Source: Arcobacter roscoffensis
GTDB taxonomy: Bacteria; Campylobacterota; Campylobacteria; Campylobacterales; Arcobacteraceae
DNA length: 64,000 nt
Direction: 5' to 3'
Assembly (NCBI RefSeq): GCF_024267655.1
Contig: NZ_CP100595.1
Span: forward strand, 2,418,001 to 2,482,000
The position numbers were made by a program, and so were the translations under genes. The notes beneath the pieces were generated by a model that saw nothing but the letters and a program-made list of their open reading frames with translations, was not told the origin of the DNA and made no database searches. Positions 9,898-18,873 of this stretch are shown here, one piece after another; the stretch's first letter is position 1; each line of letters opens with the position of its first letter.

Positions 9898-11267
9898 TAT
9901 AAACCAATCACTTTGAGTAATTCTTCCATTGAAGTAATGTTCTCTTTAACTTTTAGTTTTCCATCGTCGTATAAACTTCTATGTTTTATTTTTCTTAAGT
10001 ATTCATTGAAAGTATTAATACTTTGTTTTTTAAAAATCATTGAAGATAAACTTTCATCTATTTTTAAAGCCTCTGATATAATTGTTCTTCCTTTATATTT
10101 TGTAAAGTTACATTTACTACAACCTTTTGCCTGGCAATACTTACAATAAGACAAAACCAATCTTTGAGATAAAACAAGCTTTAGAGTAGTTGATATCAAA
10201 AATGGGTCAGCTTTTAAATCATACAACCTCGTAATTGTTTCACTACTATTATTTGCATGAATACTTGCAAGTACTAAATGCCCTGTCAAAGAAGCCTGTA
10301 ATGCAATCTGCAAAGACAATTCATCTCTTATCTCACCTATGAAAATAATATCAGGATCTTGTCTTAAGATATTTCTTAATACTAAATCAAAATTCAAGCC
10401 TATTTTATTATTAACTTGAACTTGTGTGATATTTTCAAGCTTATACTCAATTGGGTCTTCTATAGTTATAATCTTTTTTTCATTTGAATTTAATATATTT
10501 AACATTGAATATAAAGTAGTTGTTTTACCACTACCTGTAGGACCTGTAACTAAAATCAAACCTTGCGTTAATTTCAAGGCATTTTGAATATCAAGTAAAA
10601 TATGAGAAGAAAAGCCTATTTTATTTATATCTATATTGATATTTTTACTATCTAATACTCTAATTACAATTGATTCAGCTTCTAAAGTAGGCATAGTAGA
10701 TAATCTAAAATCAAATTTCTTAGCATCAATAAGAAAAGAAAATCTACTATCTAAAGGAAGTCTATTTTGAGTAATATCTAGATTGGAAATTAGCTTTAAA
10801 TATGAAGATACAAGCTTTATAAAATTCTTTTCTAAAACTAAAAAAGTCTTTAAATTTCCATCAATTCTAAATCTAAAAAGAGTTAAGTTATTACAACTTT
10901 CAATATGTATATCACTACTATTTTTTTCAATAGAATAGCTTAAAAGTTTTTCTAAGAAATCTTGCATAAAAGAACTGTTTAGACTATCAAACTCCTTACT
11001 TTTTCCAGCTAATGAAAAAAGCCTAAGCTTTGTGCTAATATCACTTAATAAAAATAGTATTTCTTCTTTTTCACAAGATAAAAATTTTAAGTTTTTATTA
11101 TTGAAAAATTCTTGACAGGTATTTAAATTTGAATCTTCACTTACATATAAATATAAAGTTAAACCATCATCAAAGAAAGGTAAAATAGTATATTCTCTTA
11201 AATAAGACACATCATAACTAGTAATTAAATCATAGTTAATTTTTTCATTTAAAACTGTTTTCATCAT
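9897..11267 (-). CDS. type II secretion / type IV pilus assembly ATPase, GspE/CtsE-like
   Basis: The protein has a Walker A GPTGSGKTTTLYSML, an Asp box ITIEDPIEY, a Walker B IIFIGEIRDELSLQIALQASLTGHLVLASIHAN with its His box, and a tetracysteine zinc motif (CKYCQAKGCSKCNF). At 456 residues it is shorter than standard GspE because the N-terminal domain is reduced. It powers pseudopilus assembly together with the adjacent GspF-like protein. Two Met codons open the frame, and the start overlaps the upstream gene by about 20 bases. The best match for its role is CtsE of the Campylobacter transformation system. Confidence 0.92.
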   Translation of the reverse strand: MMKTVLNEKINYDLITSYDVSYLREYTILPFFDDGLTLYLYVSEDSNLNTCQEFFNNKNLKFLSCEKEEILFLLSDISTKLRLFSLAGKSKEFDSLNSSFMQDFLEKLLSYSIEKNSSDIHIESCNNLTLFRFRIDGNLKTFLVLEKNFIKLVSSYLKLISNLDITQNRLPLDSRFSFLIDAKKFDFRLSTMPTLEAESIVIRVLDSKNINIDINKIGFSSHILLDIQNALKLTQGLILVTGPTGSGKTTTLYSMLNILNSNEKKIITIEDPIEYKLENITQVQVNNKIGLNFDLVLRNILRQDPDIIFIGEIRDELSLQIALQASLTGHLVLASIHANNSSETITRLYDLKADPFLISTTLKLVLSQRLVLSYCKYCQAKGCSKCNFTKYKGRTIISEALKIDESLSSMIFKKQSINTFNEYLRKIKHRSLYDDGKLKVKENITSMEELLKVIGL

Positions 11268-11895
11268 AAACCTTTAACTCTAATTTCTTAGCACCTTTTT
11301 CTAAAATAACACTATTTTTATCTATTTTTATTATCTTATAAGATGAAAATTTTTCACCCTTTACTCTCCACTTATCATCTAAGAATGCATAATTATAAAT
11401 TATTGCTTTTAGCTTAGGTTTAGTATTTTTTGAAGGAATCAAAGAAGAGCTTTTTTTGAGGTTTTTTATGTAAGATTTTTTAAAATCTATTTTTACTTTT
11501 GAACTTATATTATCTATTTTAGTTTTATTAAGTTTTGATGTTTCAAAAAAGGTAATATTTGAATTACTATCTATATTTTCTAAGAAAAAAAGAAATTCTT
11601 TTACTTCTTTAGGTTTTGCATTTAAAGCTATATTAATAACTCTATTTTTTATATCAATATTTGAGATATCTATACTTTTTTGATTTGCATAGTTTTGTAT
11701 CTTTGATATCAAATCTATTGATGAAAACTTGTAATTCATTGTTTTTATTTTCAAAAGTTTATAATCTATTTTTTCATTGCCTTTATATGTTATAAAAAAA
11801 AGAAATACTACTAAAACAGGTAATAAATATAATTGTATTCTTGTCTTAAAGCTTAAGTTTTTAAACTTATTATTTAATTGATTTAAAGCTTCCAT
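11245..11895 (-). CDS. single-pass membrane protein of the secretion/competence platform (GspC/PilP-like tail)
   Basis: A short cytoplasmic start is followed by one membrane helix (about 20-36), then a periplasmic region with a PilO-like weak pattern. The C-terminal 50 residues (AIIYNYAFLDDKWRVKGEK...VILEKGAKKLELKV) look like the HR domain of GspC/PilP/MshK proteins, which dock onto the secretin. I chose ATG at 11895 because AAAGG lies ten bases before it. The frame also extends to a TTG at 11919. It overlaps both neighbours, so it belongs to the same operon. The assignment to GspC/PilP is inference from pattern and position. Confidence 0.6.
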   Translation of the reverse strand: MEALNQLNNKFKNLSFKTRIQLYLLPVLVVFLFFITYKGNEKIDYKLLKIKTMNYKFSSIDLISKIQNYANQKSIDISNIDIKNRVINIALNAKPKEVKEFLFFLENIDSNSNITFFETSKLNKTKIDNISSKVKIDFKKSYIKNLKKSSSLIPSKNTKPKLKAIIYNYAFLDDKWRVKGEKFSSYKIIKIDKNSVILEKGAKKLELKVYDENSFK

Positions 11896-12745
11896 GAAAA
11901 ACATACCTTTTATTATCAAAGTGAATACTACTTGAAGTGATTTTATTTTTGTAAATATCTAAAAATTCAAAAATCTTAGTTTTATTATTAGAAGAGATTA
12001 AAAACTCAAATTTACTATTTGTATACTTGAAGTTTTCAAGTTTTAAATTATATTTATTTATGTTTTTATAAAATGCAATAAACTTATCATGAAAAGATAT
12101 AAAGTTCATTTCAGTCTTGGTCTTTTCCAAGTTTTGTAAATATTTTTCTTTTTGCAGTTGCGCTATTTTTTTATTTTGCATTTCTGTATAGTTTAAGTAT
12201 GCAATAGAAATAAGTGTTAATAAACTCAAATATAAGATAAAAAATATTAAGCCATACTCTTTAGTTTTATTTATATCAACTAATGTAGATTCAAATTTAT
12301 TTTCTTTAAATGATATAAGCAGTTCATCTAATTTATCATCTGACAAATGAATAACTTCATCAATATTAATACTTAAATTTGAAAAAGCGAACTCAATTAA
12401 TTTTTCATCACTAAGTTTATAGTCTAAGTCCTTATAGTAGTAAAATTTTCCATTTACATAAATACAAAAAAATGATTCATTTATTACTAATGAACATTTA
12501 GACTTATTACAAAGATTAAAGAATAATTCAAAAATAAAATATTTAGTATTTGGGTGAGCTATAAATATTTGATATTTATTTGATAGAAATAGATAGTTTA
12601 CATAAATAGCTTTATTATCATAAGAGTCTTGTTCATTTATATATAAGGATGTAAGAATAAAATCTTTTAGTTTTTTTCTTTTTATTTTTTCAGTAGATTC
12701 TATTTCTAGAGTTTTGAAGTCATTTTTTAATGCAATACTATTCAT
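11870..12745 (-). CDS. single-pass membrane protein of the secretion/competence platform (GspL/PilN-like position)
   Basis: This 291-residue protein has a cytoplasmic N-terminal half (about 1-165), one membrane helix (LIFFILYLSLLTLISIAYL, about 168-187), a coiled-coil stretch and a small periplasmic domain ending FKSIK. That layout resembles GspL/PilN or MshI, with a degenerate PilM-like N-terminus, but no motif proves it. It is the first gene of the operon that continues into the GspC-like, E, F and folE genes. The Campylobacter cts operon has two membrane proteins, CtsX and CtsP, next to ctsE and ctsF, and this gene may be the counterpart of one of them. Confidence 0.55.
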   Translation of the reverse strand: MNSIALKNDFKTLEIESTEKIKRKKLKDFILTSLYINEQDSYDNKAIYVNYLFLSNKYQIFIAHPNTKYFIFELFFNLCNKSKCSLVINESFFCIYVNGKFYYYKDLDYKLSDEKLIEFAFSNLSINIDEVIHLSDDKLDELLISFKENKFESTLVDINKTKEYGLIFFILYLSLLTLISIAYLNYTEMQNKKIAQLQKEKYLQNLEKTKTEMNFISFHDKFIAFYKNINKYNLKLENFKYTNSKFEFLISSNNKTKIFEFLDIYKNKITSSSIHFDNKRYVFHGSFKSIK

Positions 12746-12819
12746 AATAACTCACTTTTATAATATAGTAAGTTATTATGACAGTAAAAGGTTTTAATTT
12801 AACTTAAATTATAATTTTT

Positions 12820-13704
12820 TTAGTTATCTACATCATAACCTAATTCTTTTAGTCCTTTTTTATTTTTAGTCCAACCTTTTTTAATTGAAACAAAAAGTTC
12901 TAAATAACATTTTCTTCCAGTTAATTTTTCTATTTTAAGTCTAGCATCTTTTCCTATTCTTTTAATAGCAGTTGCACCTTTTCCAATAATCATACCCTTT
13001 TGAGTACCTTTTTGTACAATAATAGTAGCTTTTATAACATCTAAGTTCTCTTTTTCTTCAACCTTTTCAATTAAAACATCTGTTTCATAAGGAATTTCAT
13101 CTGAAATATTCTCAAAAATTGATTCTCTAATAAACTCTTTAAAAATATCTCTTAAATGTTCAGTTGTCATAATCTCTGGGTCAAAAAGATATGGATGTTC
13201 TGGAAGGTATGTAACTACATCATCTAAAATATCACTATGAGTTGTTTGTTTTTTAATAGATACAGGAATAACAGACTCATATCTATCCGAGTATTTTTCA
13301 TACTCTTTCATTTTTTCTAAAACCTCTGTATTTGATACATTATCAATTTTAGTTAAAAGAAGTACATGCTTTACATTTTTTTTATTTTTTTCTAAAAAGT
13401 TTTCATAATGTGTAAGCTTATCTGTAACAGGAGCTAAAAATAAAATCAAATCACAATCACCCATAGCTTTTAAGGCTTCATCTAACATAAACTGATTTAA
13501 AAGTTTTTCAGTTTCATGAATACCTGGAGTATCTACAAATATAATTTGATTATCTTCATGCATTACAATAATATTTGATCTTCTTCTTGTTGCATTTGCT
13601 TTATGTGATACCATTGCAATTTTTTCACCAACTAGCCAATTTAAAAGTGAACTTTTACCAGCGTTGGGTCTTCCAACTACAGATACATAACCACATCTTG
13701 TCAT
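12820..13704 (-). CDS. era: GTPase Era, ribosome small-subunit assembly
   Basis: This is a 294-residue Era. G1 is GRPNAGKSSLLN, G3 is DTPGIHE, G4 is TKID, and the C-terminal KH domain contains IVQKGTQKGMIIGKGATAIKRIGKDARLKIE. Era binds the 3' end of 16S rRNA and is needed for 30S maturation. The ATG at 13704 has a ribosome site (AAGGAGA). It lies between the competence-like operon and the ComM gene on the same strand, with about 75-85 bases on each side. Confidence 0.96.
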   Translation of the reverse strand: MTRCGYVSVVGRPNAGKSSLLNWLVGEKIAMVSHKANATRRRSNIIVMHEDNQIIFVDTPGIHETEKLLNQFMLDEALKAMGDCDLILFLAPVTDKLTHYENFLEKNKKNVKHVLLLTKIDNVSNTEVLEKMKEYEKYSDRYESVIPVSIKKQTTHSDILDDVVTYLPEHPYLFDPEIMTTEHLRDIFKEFIRESIFENISDEIPYETDVLIEKVEEKENLDVIKATIIVQKGTQKGMIIGKGATAIKRIGKDARLKIEKLTGRKCYLELFVSIKKGWTKNKKGLKELGYDVDN

Positions 13705-13789
13705 TAATATTCTCCTTAGGCTTATTTGCCCATTTTATTTAAATGTATTTTAGCATCAAAGTGTTTACAAAGTGGTAAACATAAAGAAA

Positions 13790-15298
13790 CTATCTTTTTC
13801 TAAAGTTTAAACTCTTAAGTAAATCAGACTTTTCTATTTTCTCATTATCATTTAAATCTGCAATAGTTCTAGCTACTTTTAAGACTTTATTGATACTTCT
13901 ATACGAAAGCTGATAATTTATAATTGCTTTATCTAGAATCTCTTGAGATTCAGTATCTAAAATACAATATTTTTTTATATCTTTATCATTTAACTTACCA
14001 TTTAGATTTTTTTGACCTCTTTTTATTTGTTTGTAAAATACTTCAATTACATTTTCATGTAATTCTTTTGAACTTACTATATTCTTATTATCACTTAGAT
14101 TATCATTCATTGTTACAAACATATCAATTCTATCTAAGAAAGGTTCTGATAATCTGTTTTTATATCTTTGTATTTCAAGATCACTACACCTACACTCTTT
14201 TATACTTGACAAAAGATTTCCACAAGGACAGGGATTCATTGCAGATATAAATGTAAATTTTGTTTCATATTCAACCTTTGTATTTACCCTTGATATTAGA
14301 ATCTTATTATCTTCTAAGGGCTCTCTTAAAGCTTCTAAGATTGATTTTGAAAAATGAGGAAGTTCATCAAAGAACAATATACCATTATTACTTAAAGCAA
14401 TTTCTCCAATTTTTGCATTTTGACTACCACCACCAAAAATTGATGATTTAGTACTACTATTATGGGGGCTTCTAAAACTTCTAGTAGGTGAAAAATCAAC
14501 ATCTTTAAAATCTAATGCCATTAATTTTGCCTTTTCTAGAATCTCTTCTAAATTCATAGGTGGCATTATATATTTTATTCTTTTGGCTATCATAGATTTC
14601 CCACAACCAGGGCTGCCTTCCATTAAAAGATTATGATTACCAGCTGCACTAATAAGTGCAGCATATTTAGCCATATCTTGACCTATAACATCTAAAAAAT
14701 CTAAGTCATACTCTTGCTTATAATAATACTTTTCTTCTTTGTGCTTTAAAAATTTATAATCCAAAGAACTATTTTTAAAAAAGTTTTTGTTCTCTTTTGA
14801 AGAAAAAAACTCTATTGCTTCACTTAAAGTATTTACAACATGTATTTCTAGTCCAGGAATTTTTGATATCTTCACTGCTGTTTGATCACAAACTAAAACC
14901 TTCTTTATATTTTTCTGTTTAGATAAAGATAAAACTATAGGAAAAATAGAGTTTGTATCTTTTATTTTTCCATCTAAACCTAGCTCACCAAAAATATAAA
15001 AATCATCAAATAAAGAGCTTTTATTATCATAAAAGCATATTTGTAGAGCAATTGCTAAATCAAAGTGAGAACCTTTTTTCTTAATCTCACTTGGAGCTAA
15101 ATTTACAGTGATTTTTAAAGGAGGAAATTTGAAGTCATTAGTTAAAAGTGCAGACTTCACTCTATCCTTTGATTCTTGAATACTTGTAGAAATTAATCCA
15201 ACTATTGTAAAAGATGGAAGTCCTTTTGTAAAAGTGGCTTCTACTATTACAGAATGAGCTTCTATTGTTTCTAAGGATGCAGATTTTATTATTTTCAT
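13790..15298 (-). CDS. comM: YifB/ComM family AAA+ ATPase
   Basis: The 502-residue protein has an N-terminal Lon-like ChlI domain (IVEATFTKGLPSFTIVGL), a Walker A GSPGCGKSMIAKRI, a Walker B GILFFDELPHF, the zinc-binding CPCGN...CRCS segment, and the C-terminal Mg-chelatase-type region RSINKVLKVARTIADL. ComM is a ring helicase that extends branch migration of incoming DNA during natural transformation. Its position upstream of a CtsE/CtsF-like operon on the same strand suits that role, though Era lies between them. Confidence 0.92.
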   Translation of the reverse strand: MKIIKSASLETIEAHSVIVEATFTKGLPSFTIVGLISTSIQESKDRVKSALLTNDFKFPPLKITVNLAPSEIKKKGSHFDLAIALQICFYDNKSSLFDDFYIFGELGLDGKIKDTNSIFPIVLSLSKQKNIKKVLVCDQTAVKISKIPGLEIHVVNTLSEAIEFFSSKENKNFFKNSSLDYKFLKHKEEKYYYKQEYDLDFLDVIGQDMAKYAALISAAGNHNLLMEGSPGCGKSMIAKRIKYIMPPMNLEEILEKAKLMALDFKDVDFSPTRSFRSPHNSSTKSSIFGGGSQNAKIGEIALSNNGILFFDELPHFSKSILEALREPLEDNKILISRVNTKVEYETKFTFISAMNPCPCGNLLSSIKECRCSDLEIQRYKNRLSEPFLDRIDMFVTMNDNLSDNKNIVSSKELHENVIEVFYKQIKRGQKNLNGKLNDKDIKKYCILDTESQEILDKAIINYQLSYRSINKVLKVARTIADLNDNEKIEKSDLLKSLNFRKR

Positions 15299-15538
15299 AT
15301 TTTAACTCTTTTTTTAATAACTAAATATATTATAACAAAACTCTAATAAATATAACACTTTAATCAATAATAATATAGCAAAGAGATAGCATTTTTTGCT
15401 AAAAATATTTTATAAAGCTATTAGACAATATTTATTTTGTATTATTGATAAACTTTTAATATAACTAATAATATAATATAACAAATTTTCATAGTAATTA
15501 ATATACATTTTTTTCATATTAAAAACACATGATTTAGT

Positions 15539-15544
15539 TATAAT
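15539..15544 (+). promoter_or_regulatory. putative -10 element for the chemoreceptor gene
   Basis: TATAAT stands 21 bases before the start codon at 15566, in a 267-base very AT-rich gap that shows no gene. No clear -35 is seen, as is usual for Campylobacterota promoters. Confidence 0.4.
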
Positions 15545-15565
15545 CAGAAAAAAGGAAAAGTCATC

Positions 15566-16798
15566 ATGTTTGGAGCAGTATCAAGTACACAACTTGAAGT
15601 AATAGATAGTTACTTTAAACAGTTTGTTGAATTAGTTCAATATAAAAGAAATAAATTTGAATATATAGAATCAACAGGAAATGCAAAAGTTGATAAAATG
15701 TTCAAAGAGTGGAATGAACTTATAAAAAGTACAGAAAAAAACAATCAAGCTGATATGAAAGTATTAGGTGAAATTGTTTTAAACTTAGATAAATTAGAAC
15801 AGGGTACTTATAAATGTAGAGTAAAATCTGACACAAAGAACCCTATGATTCATACTTTAAAAGAAGGTATTAATCTTATGCTTGATACTGTTGAAAAAGA
15901 TATGACTAGACTTGGTGATACGATGAACTCGTATGCGAAGAATGACTATACAGCAAAAGTTAGAATAAGCCCAAGAGTAAAAGATAAAATGAGAGCAGTG
16001 ATGGAAAGTGCAAACTCACTTGGTGAAACACTTGCAAACCAAGCGCAAACAAACCTAGAAAACGGACAAAAGTTAGAGCAAAACTCATCAATCATGAGAA
16101 ACTCAATGCATAACCTTTCTACTAAAGCAAATGAACAAGCAGCATCACTAGAGCAAACTTCTGCTTCTTTAGAAGAAATTACTTCTATTACTAGAAATAA
16201 TGCTAACAATGCTTCTAAAATGGCTGATTTAGGTAATACTGTTAGAGGTGCTGTTTCTAATGGTAGAACTTTAGCTTCTCAAACTGCTTCTTCTATGGAG
16301 GAAATTAATACTAAGGTATCTTCTATTAACGAAGCTATTACTATTATTGACCAAATTGCTTTCCAAACAAATATCCTTTCACTAAATGCTGCTGTTGAAG
16401 CTGCTACTGCTGGTGAAGCTGGTAAAGGTTTTGCTGTTGTTGCTCAAGAAGTTAGAAATCTTGCAGCTAGATCAGCTGAGGCTGCTAAGGATATTAAAGT
16501 TTTAGTTGAAGATGCAAATGAAAAAGCAAATTCAGGTAAAAAGATTTCAGATGAGATGATTAATGGATATGAAACATTAAACAATCATATTAATGAAACT
16601 ATTTCTATTATTGAAGATGTTAGTAATTCTTCAAAAGAGCAAATGAGTGGAATTGAGCAGATTAATGATGCAGTAACAATGCTTGATAGAGTTACACAAG
16701 AGAATGCAAACGAAGCAAATCAAACAACAAGTATTTCAAACGAAGTGTCACAGATGGCTAATTTATTAGTTGAAGATGCTAAGAGCAAAAAGTTTTAG
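15566..16798 (+). CDS. soluble methyl-accepting chemotaxis protein (CetA-like)
   Basis: This 410-residue receptor has no membrane helix. The C-terminal half is a complete MCP signalling coiled coil, with hairpin tip [37 protein letters not shown] around residues 265-305. The N-terminal part has HAMP-like or poly-HAMP character, with segments at about 75-90 and 125-150. It lacks a sensor domain of its own. Nine bases after its stop a separate gene encodes a PAS domain like that of Aer. This matches the split receptor CetA/CetB of Campylobacter jejuni, except that CetA there is membrane-bound. AAAGGA precedes the ATG. Confidence 0.88.
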   Translation: MFGAVSSTQLEVIDSYFKQFVELVQYKRNKFEYIESTGNAKVDKMFKEWNELIKSTEKNNQADMKVLGEIVLNLDKLEQGTYKCRVKSDTKNPMIHTLKEGINLMLDTVEKDMTRLGDTMNSYAKNDYTAKVRISPRVKDKMRAVMESANSLGETLANQAQTNLENGQKLEQNSSIMRNSMHNLSTKANEQAASLEQTSASLEEITSITRNNANNASKMADLGNTVRGAVSNGRTLASQTASSMEEINTKVSSINEAITIIDQIAFQTNILSLNAAVEAATAGEAGKGFAVVAQEVRNLAARSAEAAKDIKVLVEDANEKANSGKKISDEMINGYETLNNHINETISIIEDVSNSSKEQMSGIEQINDAVTMLDRVTQENANEANQTTSISNEVSQMANLLVEDAKSKKF

Positions 16799-16807
16799 GG
16801 GTAAGAT

Positions 16808-17215
16808 ATGGCAGCAGGACAAGAAACAGTATTAGATGATTATGCGTTTTTAGTAAGTGAGACGGATGCAAAGGGAATAATAAGATTTGCCAATAGTGAT
16901 TTTTGTAGTATAGCAGAGTATTCAATAGAAGAGCTATTAGGAAAACCTCATAGTATGGTAAGACATAAGGATATGCCAAGTAAGGCATTTAAGTCATTAT
17001 GGGACACAGTACAAAGAGGTGAAATTTGGACAGGGTATGTAAAGAACGCTACAAAATCAGGTGGGTATTATTGGGTATATGCAACAGTATATCCATTTGA
17101 GTCATGTGATGGTTCTAAAGGGTACATGTCTTGTAGAAGAAAAGCCTCTCCTAAAGAAATCTCAGCAGCTGAGGAGCTTTATGCTACTTGGAACAAAGAG
17201 GAAGGAAGGAGATAA
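16808..17215 (+). CDS. Aer-type PAS sensor protein (CetB-like)
   Basis: The 135-residue protein is a single PAS domain close to the FAD-binding PAS of E. coli Aer. It shares the ELLGKPHSMVRHKDMP block, the LWDTVQRGEIWTGYVKN block, YYWVYATVYP, and the closing KGYMSCRRKASPKEI. The Arg-His-x-Asp, Trp and Lys-Asn residues that hold FAD in Aer are kept. It most likely senses redox state or oxygen and passes the signal to the chemoreceptor encoded nine bases upstream. The small size leaves no room for an output domain, so a partner is required. Confidence 0.88.
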   Translation: MAAGQETVLDDYAFLVSETDAKGIIRFANSDFCSIAEYSIEELLGKPHSMVRHKDMPSKAFKSLWDTVQRGEIWTGYVKNATKSGGYYWVYATVYPFESCDGSKGYMSCRRKASPKEISAAEELYATWNKEEGRR

Positions 17216-17225
17216 TCCTTCTTTC
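17204..17225 (+). terminator. weak hairpin after the PAS gene
   Basis: GAAGGA, loop GATAA, TCCTTC then TTTC. The stem is short and overlaps the stop codon, so it is only a possible terminator. Confidence 0.4.
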
Positions 17226-17340
17226 ATAAACGCTTCAAAACTAAACTATTAATCAAAAAAAAACTTCAAAAAACTAACATAAATATTTGATTTATCTATT
17301 ATAGGTATAATAAGAAAAATTTTATTATGGAGTAATTTTT

Positions 17341-17709
17341 ATGGACTTAATAGACTGTCCTGTATGTGAACATCAAATATTATCAAGAATTGGGACTATA
17401 TGTCCAAATTGTGGTCATACAGTAAAATATTTTGAGGGGAATAAAAAAAGAAAAGCTTATAGTAAGTACTTTGCATTATCTATTTTTATACCATTTACAT
17501 CTTTTCTAATTGTATTATTCTCAGCAGTTAATCAAATAGCTTTTTATATAGCAATTGCACTATTTATAGCTTTAGCAATATACACTATACCACTAAGGTA
17601 TAAAGATTTATTTTTTACTAATTATGAAAAATATTTGTTTTGGGGAATTTGGTTATTAGGGAATGGTTTAGTTGTAACTATGATTTACAATCTATTAAAT
17701 AAGTTTTAG
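17341..17709 (+). CDS. small membrane protein with N-terminal zinc ribbon
   Basis: The first 25 residues carry two knuckles, CPVCEH and CPNCGH, a zinc-ribbon pattern. Then come three membrane helices (about 41-62, 67-86 and 98-117). There is a ribosome site (TATGGAG) before the ATG. The function is not recognised. It stands alone between the chemotaxis pair and def, which is on the other strand. Confidence 0.75.
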   Translation: MDLIDCPVCEHQILSRIGTICPNCGHTVKYFEGNKKRKAYSKYFALSIFIPFTSFLIVLFSAVNQIAFYIAIALFIALAIYTIPLRYKDLFFTNYEKYLFWGIWLLGNGLVVTMIYNLLNKF

Positions 17710-17738
17710 AAATAAAAGAAAAAAGAGTTAAAAGTTTA

Positions 17739-18260
17739 TTAACTTTTTCCTTTTTCTTTTAACTTCCTTTTCCACTCTTTTTCGAATTTCTTTCTTTTTA
17801 AAAATGATAAGTTTTCGATAAATAGATGACCTTCTAAATGCTCCATCTCATGTTGCCATGCAACTGAAAGAAAATCATCAGCTTCCATAGTTTGTTTTTG
17901 ACCATATCTATTATAATATTCAACTACAATATTTTGTGCTCTTTTTACATCCTCATGAAATCCAGGAACACTCAAACAGCCTTCTGTAAAAACTTGTTCA
18001 CCATCTTTATGAGTAATAACTGGGTTAACTGCCTCAATTAAATCCTCTTTAGCTTGAACATCATTCTCATCAGGTAGACTAATAATAAGTATGTTTAATG
18101 GAATCCCAACTTGTATTGCTGCAAGTCCAACTCCACTTTGATCAATCATTGTATCATACATATCATCTAAAAGTGTGTGAAGTTCATCGTCGAACTTCTC
18201 CACATCTTTAGACTTTGTTCGAAGTAATTTATTTGGATAAGTAATAACTTCTCTAATCAT
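17739..18260 (-). CDS. def: peptide deformylase
   Basis: The 173-residue metalloenzyme removes the formyl group from nascent proteins. All three motifs are visible: GVGLAAIQVGI (GxGLAAxQ), EGCLSVPGF (EGCLS) and QHEMEHLEGHLF (HExxH). It sits 11 bases after clpP in a tig-clpP-def operon, a grouping that joins nascent-chain folding, proteolysis and processing. Confidence 0.97.
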   Translation of the reverse strand: MIREVITYPNKLLRTKSKDVEKFDDELHTLLDDMYDTMIDQSGVGLAAIQVGIPLNILIISLPDENDVQAKEDLIEAVNPVITHKDGEQVFTEGCLSVPGFHEDVKRAQNIVVEYYNRYGQKQTMEADDFLSVAWQHEMEHLEGHLFIENLSFLKRKKFEKEWKRKLKEKGKS

Positions 18261-18271
18261 TATATAAATCT

Positions 18272-18856
18272 TTATTTATGTCTTGCTATAACTTCATCAA
18301 CTAAACCATAATCTTTTGCTTCAGTTGCACTCATAAAGTTATCTCTATCAGTATCTTTTTCAACAGTTTCAATATCTTGACCTGTTTGTTCTGCAATCAT
18401 ACCGTTTAATTCATCTTTCATTCTTTGAATCTCTTTAGCTTGAATCTGAATATCAGTAGCTTGACCTTGTGCTCCACCTAATGGTTGGTGAATCATAATT
18501 CTAGAGTGAGGAAGAGAATATCTCTTACCTTTTACCCCAGAAGATAATAAAAATGCACCCATAGATGCTGCCTGTCCTATACAAATAGTACAAACATCTG
18601 GCTTTATATAATTCATAGTATCATAAATAGACATACCACTAGTAATCACTCCACCTGGAGAGTTGATATAAAGATAGATGTCTTTATCTGGGTCTTCTGC
18701 TTCTAAAAATAAAAGCTGTGCAACAACTGTAGACGCTACTTGGTCATTTATTTCACCACTTAACATAATAATTCTATCTTTAAGAAGTCTAGAGTAAATA
18801 TCGTAACTTCTCTCACCTCTTCCACTTTTCTCAACTACGTATGGTATATAGCTCAT
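18272..18856 (-). CDS. clpP: ATP-dependent Clp protease proteolytic subunit
   Basis: This is a 194-residue serine protease. The catalytic Ser is in [12 protein letters not shown], the His in [13 protein letters not shown], and the Asp in [20 protein letters not shown]. It assembles into a tetradecamer fed by ClpX or ClpA. It lies 17 bases downstream of tig on the same strand, the common tig-clpP arrangement. Confidence 0.98.
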   Translation of the reverse strand: MSYIPYVVEKSGRGERSYDIYSRLLKDRIIMLSGEINDQVASTVVAQLLFLEAEDPDKDIYLYINSPGGVITSGMSIYDTMNYIKPDVCTICIGQAASMGAFLLSSGVKGKRYSLPHSRIMIHQPLGGAQGQATDIQIQAKEIQRMKDELNGMIAEQTGQDIETVEKDTDRDNFMSATEAKDYGLVDEVIARHK

Positions 18857-18873
18857 TTATCTATCCTAGTTAA

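Noticed and set aside
12747-12777. Imperfect inverted repeat ATAACTCACTT...AGTAAGTTAT between era and the secretion operon
   Set aside because: It is imperfect and has no T run, so neither a terminator nor an operator can be claimed.
13924-14451. Two plus-strand frames inside the ComM gene
   Set aside because: Composition is that of reverse-strand shadows (Tyr, Leu, Phe, His) and the ComM frame on the other strand is intact with all motifs.
15299-15565. AT-rich 267-base gap before the chemoreceptor gene, checked for a riboswitch or small RNA
   Set aside because: No convincing stems or conserved elements could be seen beyond a putative -10 box.
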